Origin: an uncultured Clostridia bacterium
Lineage (GTDB): Bacteria; Bacillota; Clostridia; Lachnospirales; Lachnospiraceae
Length of the DNA stretch: 19,006 bases
Reading direction: 5' to 3'
Assembly: GCA_946186175.1 (NCBI GenBank)
Contig: CAMHMG010000023.1
Span: forward strand, 1 to 19,006
Shown: positions 1 to 6,003 of the stretch, one piece after another
How positions within the stretch are numbered: position 1 is the first letter of the stretch
Layout of the letters: each line of letters begins with the position of its first letter
Notes under the pieces: model-generated
Database searches by the model: none
What the model was told of the DNA's origin: nothing
What the model saw: the letters and a program-made list of their open reading frames with translations, nothing else
Made by a program: the position numbers and the translations under genes

Positions 1-2
1 TT

Positions 3-335
3 TCAACCCAGCGTGGGTATGGAGAACTTGAAGGCGGCTGGGAATTCCCTGGAGGCAAGATTGAAGAAGGGGAAACACCACAGCAGGCGTTAAAGCGTGA
101 AATTATGGAAGAACTGGATACGGAGATCGAAGTGGGAGAACTGTTAGATGTTATAGAATATGATTATCCCACATTTCATTTATCTATGGACTGTTTCTGG
201 TGTAAGGTTGTATCAGGTGATCTGGTTTTGAAGGAACATGAGGCGGAAAAGTGGCTGTCGAAAGAGGAGCTTGACAGTGTGGACTGGCTTCCGGCGGATG
301 TTACTTTGATTGAGAAGATACGAGAAATTATATAG
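3..335 (+). CDS. MutT/NUDIX hydrolase, 3' part only
   Basis: The reading frame is open from the left edge, so the N-terminus lies outside the window; about 110 codons are visible. The NUDIX box runs from GGKIEEGETP to REIMEEL and matches GX5EX7REUXEEXGU in its G, E and REXXEE positions. The preceding TQRGYGELEGGWEFPGG resembles the substrate loop of MutT-like (8-oxo)-dGTP diphosphatases, which hydrolyse oxidised dGTP and so keep it out of DNA. The downstream FWCKV and WLPAD segments also fit small MutT proteins of about 130 residues. The NUDIX assignment is seen directly; the substrate is inferred, since other (d)NTP pyrophosphatases share the motif. Confidence 0.85.
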   Translation, partial: STQRGYGELEGGWEFPGGKIEEGETPQQALKREIMEELDTEIEVGELLDVIEYDYPTFHLSMDCFWCKVVSGDLVLKEHEAEKWLSKEELDSVDWLPADVTLIEKIREII

Positions 336-342
336 AATATAT

Positions 343-396
343 ATAACTGTTAGGCAGCATCTCGCATTTAATACAAGATGCGTATGAATATGTATA
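343..396 (+). repeat. Intergenic repeat, copy A
   Basis: This is the first of three related intergenic segments (the others are at 2945-3000 and 3969-4022). Shared blocks are AGGCAGCATCT, CGCATTTA and a final TGTATA. In this copy the hairpin is GCATCT (357-362) with AGATGC (376-381). It sits between the NUDIX stop codon and the terminator hairpin at 395-431, whose left arm overlaps its last bases. The family was not recognised. Confidence 0.6.
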
Positions 397-431
397 ATCC
401 CGGCATCTGTCTGTTGCAGAGACCGGGATTA
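395..431. terminator. Terminator hairpin between convergent genes
   Basis: TAATCCCGG (395-403) pairs perfectly with CCGGGATTA (423-431), and TCTG/CAGA can form an inner stem in the loop. It lies between the plus-strand NUDIX gene and the minus-strand DUF3892 gene, so it could serve both. The following U-rich tract is weak. Confidence 0.6.
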
Positions 432-441
432 ATAGCTATAT

Positions 442-747
442 TTAACTGAATTCCCCTGTTCTGACGGTTGGAAGTGACGAGAGATTGTTGTTCTCTGATT
501 CATCAGGAATTGATTTTAAATATTCTGTGTCATTCCTGTGGGCGATACCAACGCCTTTAATTTCGCCTGCTCTTGCAAGACTTACGCCTTCTTCTTTGCT
601 GACAATTCTGTCATCGGATAATCTGTATCCTGTTATTTTACCGCGCTGCTTTACCAGTCCTGTTATGGATGCTGCGTTTGGTTTGGCTGTTGGAATATCA
701 TCAAGTGCAGCCTTGGGAAGCGCTGTTTTTGAAATGTTGTCTTTCAT
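442..747 (-). CDS. DUF3892 domain protein
   Basis: This is a 101-residue protein of unknown function. The middle part, GKITGYRLSDDRIVSKEEG followed by AGEIKGVGIAHRNDTEYLKSIPD, has the layout of the DUF3892 family: a short strand-rich module with a [DG]-R-x-V-S-K-E-E turn, then a G-V-x-x-x-R-N segment and a terminal SLP. The N-terminal 30 residues are Ala/Pro/Lys-rich and probably flexible. There is no signal peptide or membrane segment. The ATG at 747-745 follows a good GAGGTGAT ribosome binding site on the minus strand. The gene is monocistronic and convergent with the NUDIX gene. The family match is from memory of the sequence pattern; no biochemical role is known to me. Confidence 0.7.
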   Translation of the reverse strand: MKDNISKTALPKAALDDIPTAKPNAASITGLVKQRGKITGYRLSDDRIVSKEEGVSLARAGEIKGVGIAHRNDTEYLKSIPDESENNNLSSLPTVRTGEFS

Positions 748-1031
748 TGATTATCACCTCGTTTTTGAAATTCATGGTAAACGACTATGCTAAGCTCACC
801 TGTCGCCTAAAGGCTCCGGTTTGCTATATAAGCATCAACTGTTTTTATAAAACACGAATTAATTGTTTAACTTGATACTTATATATAATATTATTTGATG
901 TTGTTTGATGATCTATTCATTAGATTTTTATATAATATTTGGTCGGAGAAAATGAGATAAATTTAGTTAAATTTTTTTGATGATGTAATTTTTATATAAA
1001 ACTATTGTATTATATGATACAATGAGCAAAG
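748..1031. other. AT-rich gap with dyads
   Basis: No gene is seen here. The stretch from 840 to 1020 is very AT-rich and must hold the minus-strand promoter of the DUF3892 gene and any plus-strand promoter of the antiporter; I could not fix either by -35/-10 spacing. ATTGTAT (1004-1010) and ATACAAT (1017-1023) form a perfect 7-bp dyad. Immediately after, GTGTTG..TCGTGC and GCACGA..CAACAC (about 1032-1066) form a hairpin followed by only four T residues. Confidence 0.4.
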
Positions 1032-2231
1032 GTGTTGGTTTCGTGCTTGCACGATAAAACAACACTTTTGCGAATGTCCACATGGAGCCGACAGGCGGCA
1101 TTTTTTCAGAACAAAGAGAAACCATTTGATGATAAGATAAGTATATGTGCAAAGGGGATAGGTGATGACAACATTGTTATCATGTTATTTATTTTCCTGA
1201 TGGCGGGTGCATTTTCCGGACTTGCGGGGGCTGCGGGAGGAGCGTCAAGCACAGCGAATCTCTTGCTTAACATCATACCCGGAATGTTTGCAGTGCCGGG
1301 ACTGTTCATTATCTCATGTCTCATTTCAATGGCGATGGGAACAAGTGTAGGAACAATCTCTGTTATTGCACCGATTGCCTGTGCGGTTGCACAAAATGGT
1401 GGACTTAAGTTAGAGCTATGTGTCGGTGTGGTTGTTGGAGGTGCCATGTTTGGTGATAACCTCTCATTTATATCTGATACAACAATAGCAGCTACCAAGA
1501 CGCAGGGTGTAGAGATGAAAGACAAGTTTAAGACTAATATCAGGGTAGCACTTCCTGCAGCAGTTATCACATTTATCATTCTTGTGGTTTATGCTGTAAT
1601 GAGCAAGGGCGGAACGATGGAAAAATTTGATTTCAGCATTTTGCAGGCGTTACCATACTTTATTGTACTTGCTCTTTCGATAATGGGATTAAATGTGTTT
1701 CTTGTTCTTATGGTTGGTATTGTGCTGTTTATTATAGCAGGTGCGATCACTGGCTCGATTACATATACTTCAGCACTTCTGGCTATGGGAAATGGAACGG
1801 CGGGGATGTTTGAGACAATGATAGTCACTATTCTTGTGGCATCAATTGCTTCTCTTATGAAGGAAAATGGAGGCTTTGAGGCAATATTGTCTTTGATCCG
1901 TAAAAGCGCTGACAGCAAGAGAGGCGGAATGTTTGGAATCGCATTTCTTACCGCATTTATGGATGTGGCAACAGCTAATAATACGGTGGCAATTGTAATT
2001 GCAGCACCTATTGCGAAGGATATAAGTACTGAATATAACGTAGAACCGAGAAAGACAGCATCACTGCTCGATACCTGTTCGTGTATAATGCAGGGAATTA
2101 TTCCATACGGAGCACAGCTCCTTGTAGCGTCTAATATTGCGGGAGTTACTAGTATGTCGCTTATACCATTTCTGATATATCCGTTCTTGTTAATTGTGTT
2201 TGTTGCCGGCTCAATGATTAGAGAGAAATAG
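1032..2231 (+). CDS. NhaC-family antiporter, N-terminus missing
   Basis: This is a polytopic membrane protein of the NhaC (COG1757) sodium/proton antiporter type. Conserved stretches include the AGAFSGLAGAAGG segment, SMAMGTSVGTISVIAPIA, and GGAMFGDNLSFISDTTIAATKTQG, the signature of this group; about nine membrane segments are visible. Homology seems to begin only near AFFQNKEKPFDDKI (about base 1095), whereas family members have one or two membrane helices before that point. The longest frame opens with GTG at 1032, directly after a stop at 1023-1025. That GTG lies inside a hairpin and has no ribosome binding site, and ATG 1074 has none either. The gene may be a 5'-truncated remnant, although the rest of the frame is intact to a normal C-terminus. 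The substrate could also be an organic acid/amine rather than Na+. Confidence 0.75.
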   Translation: MLVSCLHDKTTLLRMSTWSRQAAFFQNKEKPFDDKISICAKGIGDDNIVIMLFIFLMAGAFSGLAGAAGGASSTANLLLNIIPGMFAVPGLFIISCLISMAMGTSVGTISVIAPIACAVAQNGGLKLELCVGVVVGGAMFGDNLSFISDTTIAATKTQGVEMKDKFKTNIRVALPAAVITFIILVVYAVMSKGGTMEKFDFSILQALPYFIVLALSIMGLNVFLVLMVGIVLFIIAGAITGSITYTSALLAMGNGTAGMFETMIVTILVASIASLMKENGGFEAILSLIRKSADSKRGGMFGIAFLTAFMDVATANNTVAIVIAAPIAKDISTEYNVEPRKTASLLDTCSCIMQGIIPYGAQLLVASNIAGVTSMSLIPFLIYPFLLIVFVAGSMIREK

Positions 2232-2298
2232 ATATAATATTAAATGATATGTTATTCTTGTGTAATAGTCTTAAGAGTATTGAATAGAAGGTGATGAT

Positions 2299-2874
2299 AT
2301 GATTACACATCCGATACCACCTGTGTATGATGAGGATTCAAAGATTTTAATATTGGGCAGTTTCCCTTCGGTGAAATCAAGGGAAGCGATGTTTTTCTAC
2401 GGGCATCCACAGAACAGGTACTGGAGGGTGTTGGCTGCGGTGTTTGGTGAGGAGGTTCCGATGACGATACCGGAGAGGAAAGCATTTTTGCTGCGCAATC
2501 ATATCGCTGCATGGGATGTGATTGCATCCTGTGATATTGTCGGCTCATCAGATTCGTCCATCAAGAATGTGACCGCCAATGATCTTGCTCCTATTCTTGA
2601 GACTGCGGATATAAGACAGATATATGTTAATGGCAAGACTGCGGAGAAGATGTATAAGAAATATACAGAGCCGGTGATAGCAAGATCCTGCATATGTCTT
2701 CCGTCGACAAGTCCGGCTAATGCGGCATGGAATTTGGAGAGACTGATTGATGCATGGAGGGTCGTACGTACAACTTATCACATTGATGAAGATGGAATAA
2801 TAATTCGTGCTGATGACAAGGTTAAGGCAGCGGATGATCCCGAAAAGATGCTTGATGTTCTTGATGAGGTCTGA
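2299..2874 (+). CDS. DNA-deoxyinosine glycosylase (UDG superfamily)
   Basis: This is a base-excision repair enzyme predicted to remove hypoxanthine (deaminated adenine) from DNA. The N-terminal motif ILGSFPSVKSREA..FYGHPQNRYW (about residues 17-43) and the later LPSTSPANA (about 135-143) are the two active-site motifs of the hypoxanthine-DNA glycosylase branch of the uracil-DNA glycosylase superfamily. Family members are usually about 160-170 residues. This one has 191, the extra being an acidic tail after AWRVV (HIDEDGIIIRADDK..) that I do not recognise. The ATG follows GAAGGTGATGAT. The gap to the upstream antiporter is short (67 bp), so they may be co-transcribed. Substrate choice within the superfamily is inferred from motif resemblance. 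Confidence 0.85.
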   Translation: MITHPIPPVYDEDSKILILGSFPSVKSREAMFFYGHPQNRYWRVLAAVFGEEVPMTIPERKAFLLRNHIAAWDVIASCDIVGSSDSSIKNVTANDLAPILETADIRQIYVNGKTAEKMYKKYTEPVIARSCICLPSTSPANAAWNLERLIDAWRVVRTTYHIDEDGIIIRADDKVKAADDPEKMLDVLDEV

Positions 2875-2903
2875 AGAAACTTGAAAAGAATATGAGTTTT
2901 TCA

Positions 2904-2932
2904 TTGTTATTGATATGAAAAAATGATACAAT
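2904..2932 (+). promoter_or_regulatory. Sigma-A promoter of the small membrane operon
   Basis: TTGTTA (2904-2909), a 17-bp spacer and TACAAT (2927-2932), with an extended TGn just before the -10 box. The predicted start is near 2939, which would put intergenic repeat copy B inside the transcribed leader of the gene at 3069. Confidence 0.6.
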
Positions 2933-2944
2933 AAGTACATAATT

Positions 2945-3000
2945 TGTAACTGTTTAGGCAGCATCTTGTATTTACTGTAAGATTCGTACGAAAATGTATA
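2945..3000 (+). repeat. Intergenic repeat, copy B
   Basis: This is the second copy of the repeat family at 343-396 and 3969-4022. ATCTTGTA (2963-2970) faces TGTAAGAT (2976-2983) across a TTTAC loop; two positions pair as G-U wobbles, which favours a role as RNA. It lies just downstream of a predicted promoter. Confidence 0.6.
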
Positions 3001-3068
3001 TTCAGTGCTTTGTGTTTATATTTTTCAGTAATATAAAGTGCAATAATATATAACAGGAGGGTTAATCT

Positions 3069-3506
3069 ATGGCATGTTTTTTGGTACCGGCAGGTGAAGC
3101 AATTGTTACAATAGTTTTAACTAAGGCATTTAAGAGTAAAGAGAAGGCTGAACTTGAAGTTTCAAAAGAGGAGATTCATGAGGCTGTATCTTCAAAGATT
3201 CCATTTTCTAAGAAATTATCATGGCTTAATAATATGCTCTGGGGAGGATCGGCTCTGCTTGCATTTGAGCATGTATGGCATGGTGAGGTTGTGGCATGGT
3301 TCCCGTTCCTTACTGCAATGGAAAGTCATGATGAGGCGATTGCAATGCTGCATGAGATGTCGACGGTCGGAGTTTCGATGGCAGTTCTCGTTACAGCAGT
3401 ATGGGGAATAATGGCTATGGCATCAGACATTATTATGAAGAAGCAGGAATTGGATGAGGTGTCAGGTCTTGAACCAATCAAGGTAGAGGATTCTTTGGAA
3501 GATTAA
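3069..3506 (+). CDS. Small membrane protein, unknown function
   Basis: This is a 145-residue protein not assigned to a named family. It begins with a short hydrophobic stretch (VPAGEAIVTIVLTKAF, about residues 7-22), followed by a Lys/Glu-rich segment with the sequence SKEKAELEVSKEE. Two further hydrophobic segments follow: WGGSALLAFEHVWHGEVVAWF (about 56-78) and VGVSMAVLVTAVWGIMAMASD (about 98-119). The tail is charged. Two His residues (FEHVWHG) lie in the second membrane segment. The ATG follows AACAGGAGGG, a strong ribosome binding site. It is followed 51 bp later by another three-helix protein, and the two share one promoter and one terminator. They probably work as a membrane pair; their function is unknown. 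Confidence 0.75.
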   Translation: MACFLVPAGEAIVTIVLTKAFKSKEKAELEVSKEEIHEAVSSKIPFSKKLSWLNNMLWGGSALLAFEHVWHGEVVAWFPFLTAMESHDEAIAMLHEMSTVGVSMAVLVTAVWGIMAMASDIIMKKQELDEVSGLEPIKVEDSLED

Positions 3507-3557
3507 TGGACACATTTAAAATGAATATGTGAGAATCGTGTTAGTAGGAGGAAAGTC

Positions 3558-3875
3558 ATGACTTTACTTATAACTATATTCGCAGCATGTATCACTACCA
3601 TCTTGTGGTATAAGAACGCACCCAATGATTCTATGAATCTTGGTTTTCTGGCACTTATGTACTGGGGCGCATCTCTTATGTGGATGTGCGATGCGGTATT
3701 TGAATATAAGGAATTGGGAGCAGAATTCTTTGCTCCGGAAACAGCTGATATGATCAATGATGGATTCCTAGGTCTGTCGGTTGTTGCATTAGGAATGGTC
3801 ATATGGATCGTTCGACTTATAGTGAAGGATCCGAAGGGGATAGTAAGGAAAACAATCTCTAAAAGTATTAAATGA
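3558..3875 (+). CDS. Small membrane protein, partner of the upstream gene
   Basis: This is a 105-residue protein with three predicted membrane segments: TLLITIFAACITTILWY (residues 2-18), LGFLALMYWGASLMWMCDAVF (about 28-48) and FLGLSVVALGMVIWIVRLIV (about 70-89). A short basic C-terminus is consistent with an inside location. An acidic loop (EYKELGAEFFAPETAD) lies between helices two and three. There is no signal peptide cleavage site and no recognised family. The ribosome binding site TAGGAGGAAAG precedes the ATG. It is the last gene of the two-gene unit, with the terminator 20 bp beyond the stop codon. Confidence 0.75.
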   Translation: MTLLITIFAACITTILWYKNAPNDSMNLGFLALMYWGASLMWMCDAVFEYKELGAEFFAPETADMINDGFLGLSVVALGMVIWIVRLIVKDPKGIVRKTISKSIK

Positions 3876-3894
3876 TTCATTACTGAGGATATAT

Positions 3895-3938
3895 AAAGCA
3901 CTGTCAGGATATATTAATGTATTTTGACAGTGCTTTTT
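3895..3938 (+). terminator. Rho-independent terminator
   Basis: AAAGCACTGTCA (3895-3906) pairs with TGACAGTGCTTT (3925-3936) and is followed by a short T run. It closes the two-gene membrane operon. Confidence 0.85.
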
Positions 3939-3968
3939 GAAAGAAGGATTATTAACTATAGTTAAAAT

Positions 3969-4022
3969 GTAATCGCTCAGGTAGAATCTCGCATTTACTG
4001 CGAGATTCGTAAAAAAACGTAT
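3969..4022 (+). repeat. Intergenic repeat, copy C, in the larB leader
   Basis: This is the third and best-folded copy: GAATCTCGCA (3984-3993) pairs perfectly over 10 bp with TGCGAGATTC (3999-4008) around a TTTAC loop. The second base pair is A-T here and C-G in copy A. A perfect 14-bp palindrome, TTAACTATAGTTAA (3952-3965), lies directly upstream. Confidence 0.65.
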
Positions 4023-4034
4023 ATTTTACGATAA

Positions 4035-4104
4035 GACAGGCATACTGGAATGTGCGTGAGCACCATGCCTGTCGCGTATCTATGAAGCATAGCTGAATAG
4101 ATAC
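4035..4104 (+). promoter_or_regulatory. Two tandem leader hairpins before larB
   Basis: GACAGGCAT (4035-4043) pairs with ATGCCTGTC (4065-4073). Inside it GTGC and GCAC flank GTGA, a GNRA-type tetraloop (4052-4063). Only two bases later GTATCTAT (4076-4083) pairs with ATAGATAC (4097-4104), with an inner AGC/GCT stem. Neither is followed by a T run, so they are not ordinary terminators. Together with repeat C they make three stems in about 120 bases. I do not recognise a known riboswitch class, and the conserved core expected of the NiCo riboswitch is not visible. Confidence 0.55.
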
Positions 4105-4147
4105 ATTAAAATTATGATTGGATTATAAATGAGGAAATATTAGTAAT

Positions 4148-4816
4148 ATGCATGGTTATGATGAATTGAATTTTGCGAAGCTTGACAGCGATAGAAAGCA
4201 GAGGACGGGATTTGCCGAGGTGGTGTTCTGCAGTGGGAAGTCTGTAGACCATCTGGAAAGTATATATAAGCATATTCTTGAAATTGAAGGGGAAGTGCTT
4301 GGTACCAGAGCAACTAAGGAGCAGTATGAGGCACTTAAAGCCTCATTTTCTGATATTGTGTATGATGAAGTGTCGCATATTCTTAAAATAGAGAAGACGG
4401 ATAAGACTTATGCCGGCAATGTTGTTGTGTGCACTGCCGGAACTGCTGATATTCCGGTTGCTGAGGAAGCTGCACAGACGGCAGAGTTTTTCGGGACTAA
4501 GGTTAATAGAATATATGATGTTGGAGTGAGTGGGATTCACAGACTCCTCTCAAAGACTGAAGAATTGCAGGCGGCCAATTGTGTTGTTGCTGTTGCGGGG
4601 ATGGAGGGCGCACTTCCAAGCGTGATAGGTGGACTTGTGAAGAATCCGGTTATTGCAGTGCCTACGTCTGTCGGATATGGGGCTAATTTTGGCGGTATGT
4701 CAGCACTCCTTACCATGATCAATTCCTGTGCTAACGGGATTGCTGTTGTCAATATAGATAACGGCTATGGCGCCGGATATCTTGCAACACAGATGAACAG
4801 ACTGGCGCTTAAATGA
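4148..4816 (+). CDS. larB: LarB, pyridinium-3,5-biscarboxylate mononucleotide synthase
   Basis: LarB carboxylates and hydrolyses nicotinic acid adenine dinucleotide in the first step towards the nickel-pincer nucleotide cofactor of lactate racemase and related LarA enzymes. The N-terminal LNFAKLDSDRKQRTGFAEVVFC, the AIR-carboxylase-like core (CTAGTADIPVAEEAAQ, DVGVSGIHRLL, VVAGMEGALPSVIGG) and the catalytic-Cys region NSCANGIAVVNIDNGYGAG (Cys about residue 194) are all present. It is 222 residues, against about 245 for most LarB proteins; the usual N-terminal helical segment before the NFAKLD motif is nearly absent, and an in-frame TGA at 4130-4132 rules out a longer frame. GAGG at 4131-4134 is 13 bases from the ATG, which is a wide spacing. 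larC follows after 132 bp. Confidence 0.9.
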   Translation: MHGYDELNFAKLDSDRKQRTGFAEVVFCSGKSVDHLESIYKHILEIEGEVLGTRATKEQYEALKASFSDIVYDEVSHILKIEKTDKTYAGNVVVCTAGTADIPVAEEAAQTAEFFGTKVNRIYDVGVSGIHRLLSKTEELQAANCVVAVAGMEGALPSVIGGLVKNPVIAVPTSVGYGANFGGMSALLTMINSCANGIAVVNIDNGYGAGYLATQMNRLALK

Positions 4817-4948
4817 CAAAAGATATTTGCACGAAATGATGTTTGGATGATTGATAATGATAATATTATCTTTTTGTTATATTTTGAGATAGGTCTTGAG
4901 ATACTGTTGTTAGATAGGATTAGACAGAGTTTGAAAGGAAATAAATAT

Positions 4949-5890
4949 ATGGACAGAAGATTGTATTTGGAATGTTATTCGGGGATTAGTGGAGATATGA
5001 TGGTGGCTTCACTTTTGGATCTTGGAGCTGATGAAAAGGTTCTTATGGAGGTGCTTAATAGCCTTCCACTTAAGGACTTTCACGTTAAGATCAGCAGGGT
5101 ACTAAAGTCAGGTATTGATGCCTGTGACTTTGATGTGGTGCTTGAGGATCAGGATAATCATGATCATGATATGGAGTATCTCTACGGACATTTACATGGA
5201 GAACATGTCTCATCGCACAGTCATAGTCATGACCATCACCACGACGGAGAGTGTAGCCATGACTACGACCATCATAACGATGGAGAGCATAGTCATGATC
5301 ACGAGCATCATCACGACGGAGAACACAGCCATGAGCATGACCATCATCACGATGGGGAACATAGTCACCATCATGAGCATCGGGGTATGAAGGAGATTAC
5401 AGATATCATTAATAGGGGTACTATGACAGACGGTGCCAGAGAATTGGCATTTAGAATATTTGATATACTTGCTCATGCTGAATCAAAAGCACATAATGTT
5501 CCTGTTGAAGAAGTACATTTTCATGAAGTGGGAGCCGTCGATTCAATTGTTGATATTGTTTCGATTGCAGTATGTCTTGATAATCTTGGGATCAAAGAAT
5601 GTGTAGTGACACATCTGACTGAAGGAAAAGGAACTGTAAGATGTCAGCATGGAATTCTTCCTGTGCCGGTACCGGCGGTACTTAACATTGTTTCTGATAA
5701 TCACATTCCTATTGAGATAACGGATATAATGGGAGAACTTGTGACCCCAACCGGAGCTGCTACGGTTGCTGCAATCTGTACTTCACATGAGCTTCCGAAG
5801 ACATTTACGGTCGAGAAGATTGGACTTGGTGCAGGCAAGCGCCAATATGAGTGTGCCGGGATTTTAAGGGCAATGTTGATCGATTGTTAG
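4949..5890 (+). CDS. larC: LarC, LarC1 domain only
   Basis: LarC inserts nickel into the pincer nucleotide (CTP-dependent cyclometallation). I place the start at ATG 4949, where YLECYSGISGDMM, the conserved LarC N-terminus, begins and a GAAAGGAAAT site precedes it; the 34 codons upstream (frame open from 4847) do not resemble LarC. Conserved LarC1 motifs are SGISGDM, VHFHEVGAVDSIVDIV and MGELVTPTGAA. A His-rich segment (about residues 68-146, 31 His) interrupts the domain and is probably nickel-binding. The protein ends at ILRAMLIDC after 313 residues, where the LarC2 half should start with an ETNIDDM-type segment. Full LarC has about 400 residues. In Lactobacillus plantarum LarC2 is reached by ribosomal frameshifting, but the -1 frame here adds only about 25 unrelated residues before a stop. 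Confidence 0.88.
   Translation: MDRRLYLECYSGISGDMMVASLLDLGADEKVLMEVLNSLPLKDFHVKISRVLKSGIDACDFDVVLEDQDNHDHDMEYLYGHLHGEHVSSHSHSHDHHHDGECSHDYDHHNDGEHSHDHEHHHDGEHSHEHDHHHDGEHSHHHEHRGMKEITDIINRGTMTDGARELAFRIFDILAHAESKAHNVPVEEVHFHEVGAVDSIVDIVSIAVCLDNLGIKECVVTHLTEGKGTVRCQHGILPVPVPAVLNIVSDNHIPIEITDIMGELVTPTGAATVAAICTSHELPKTFTVEKIGLGAGKRQYECAGILRAMLIDC
5231..5374 (+). repeat. Four 36-bp tandem repeats encoding a His-rich stretch
   Basis: Four in-frame units of 36 bp (starting at 5231, 5267, 5303 and 5339) encode variants of [D/E]HHHDGEHSH[D/E]H within LarC. The units differ mainly at third codon positions (CAT/CAC, GAC/GAT), so the peptide is better conserved than the DNA. Confidence 0.85.
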
Positions 5891-6003
5891 ATATTGTAAT
5901 TATTAGAAACAGGATATGGGTGTCGTGTACCTACTTGGTATATGAGAATAATAGAGTTTCGCAATCAACTACATAATAACATATAGTAAAGGAACAATTG
6001 TAA

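Noticed and set aside
4035..4104. NiCo riboswitch before larB
   Set aside because: The GACAGGCAT stem recalled the class, but the conserved core segments expected of the four-way junction are not present.
4847..4948. N-terminal extension of LarC from ATG 4847
   Set aside because: The extra 34 residues do not resemble LarC, while ATG 4949 has a ribosome binding site and begins the conserved N-terminus.
5210..5476. Antisense frame opposite the His-rich repeats
   Set aside because: It is a low-complexity Met/Val/Thr-rich shadow caused by the His-codon repeats.
5880..5976. Frameshift continuation of LarC into LarC2
   Set aside because: The -1 frame stays open for only about 30 codons and its product has no similarity to the LarC2 start; the other frames stop at once.
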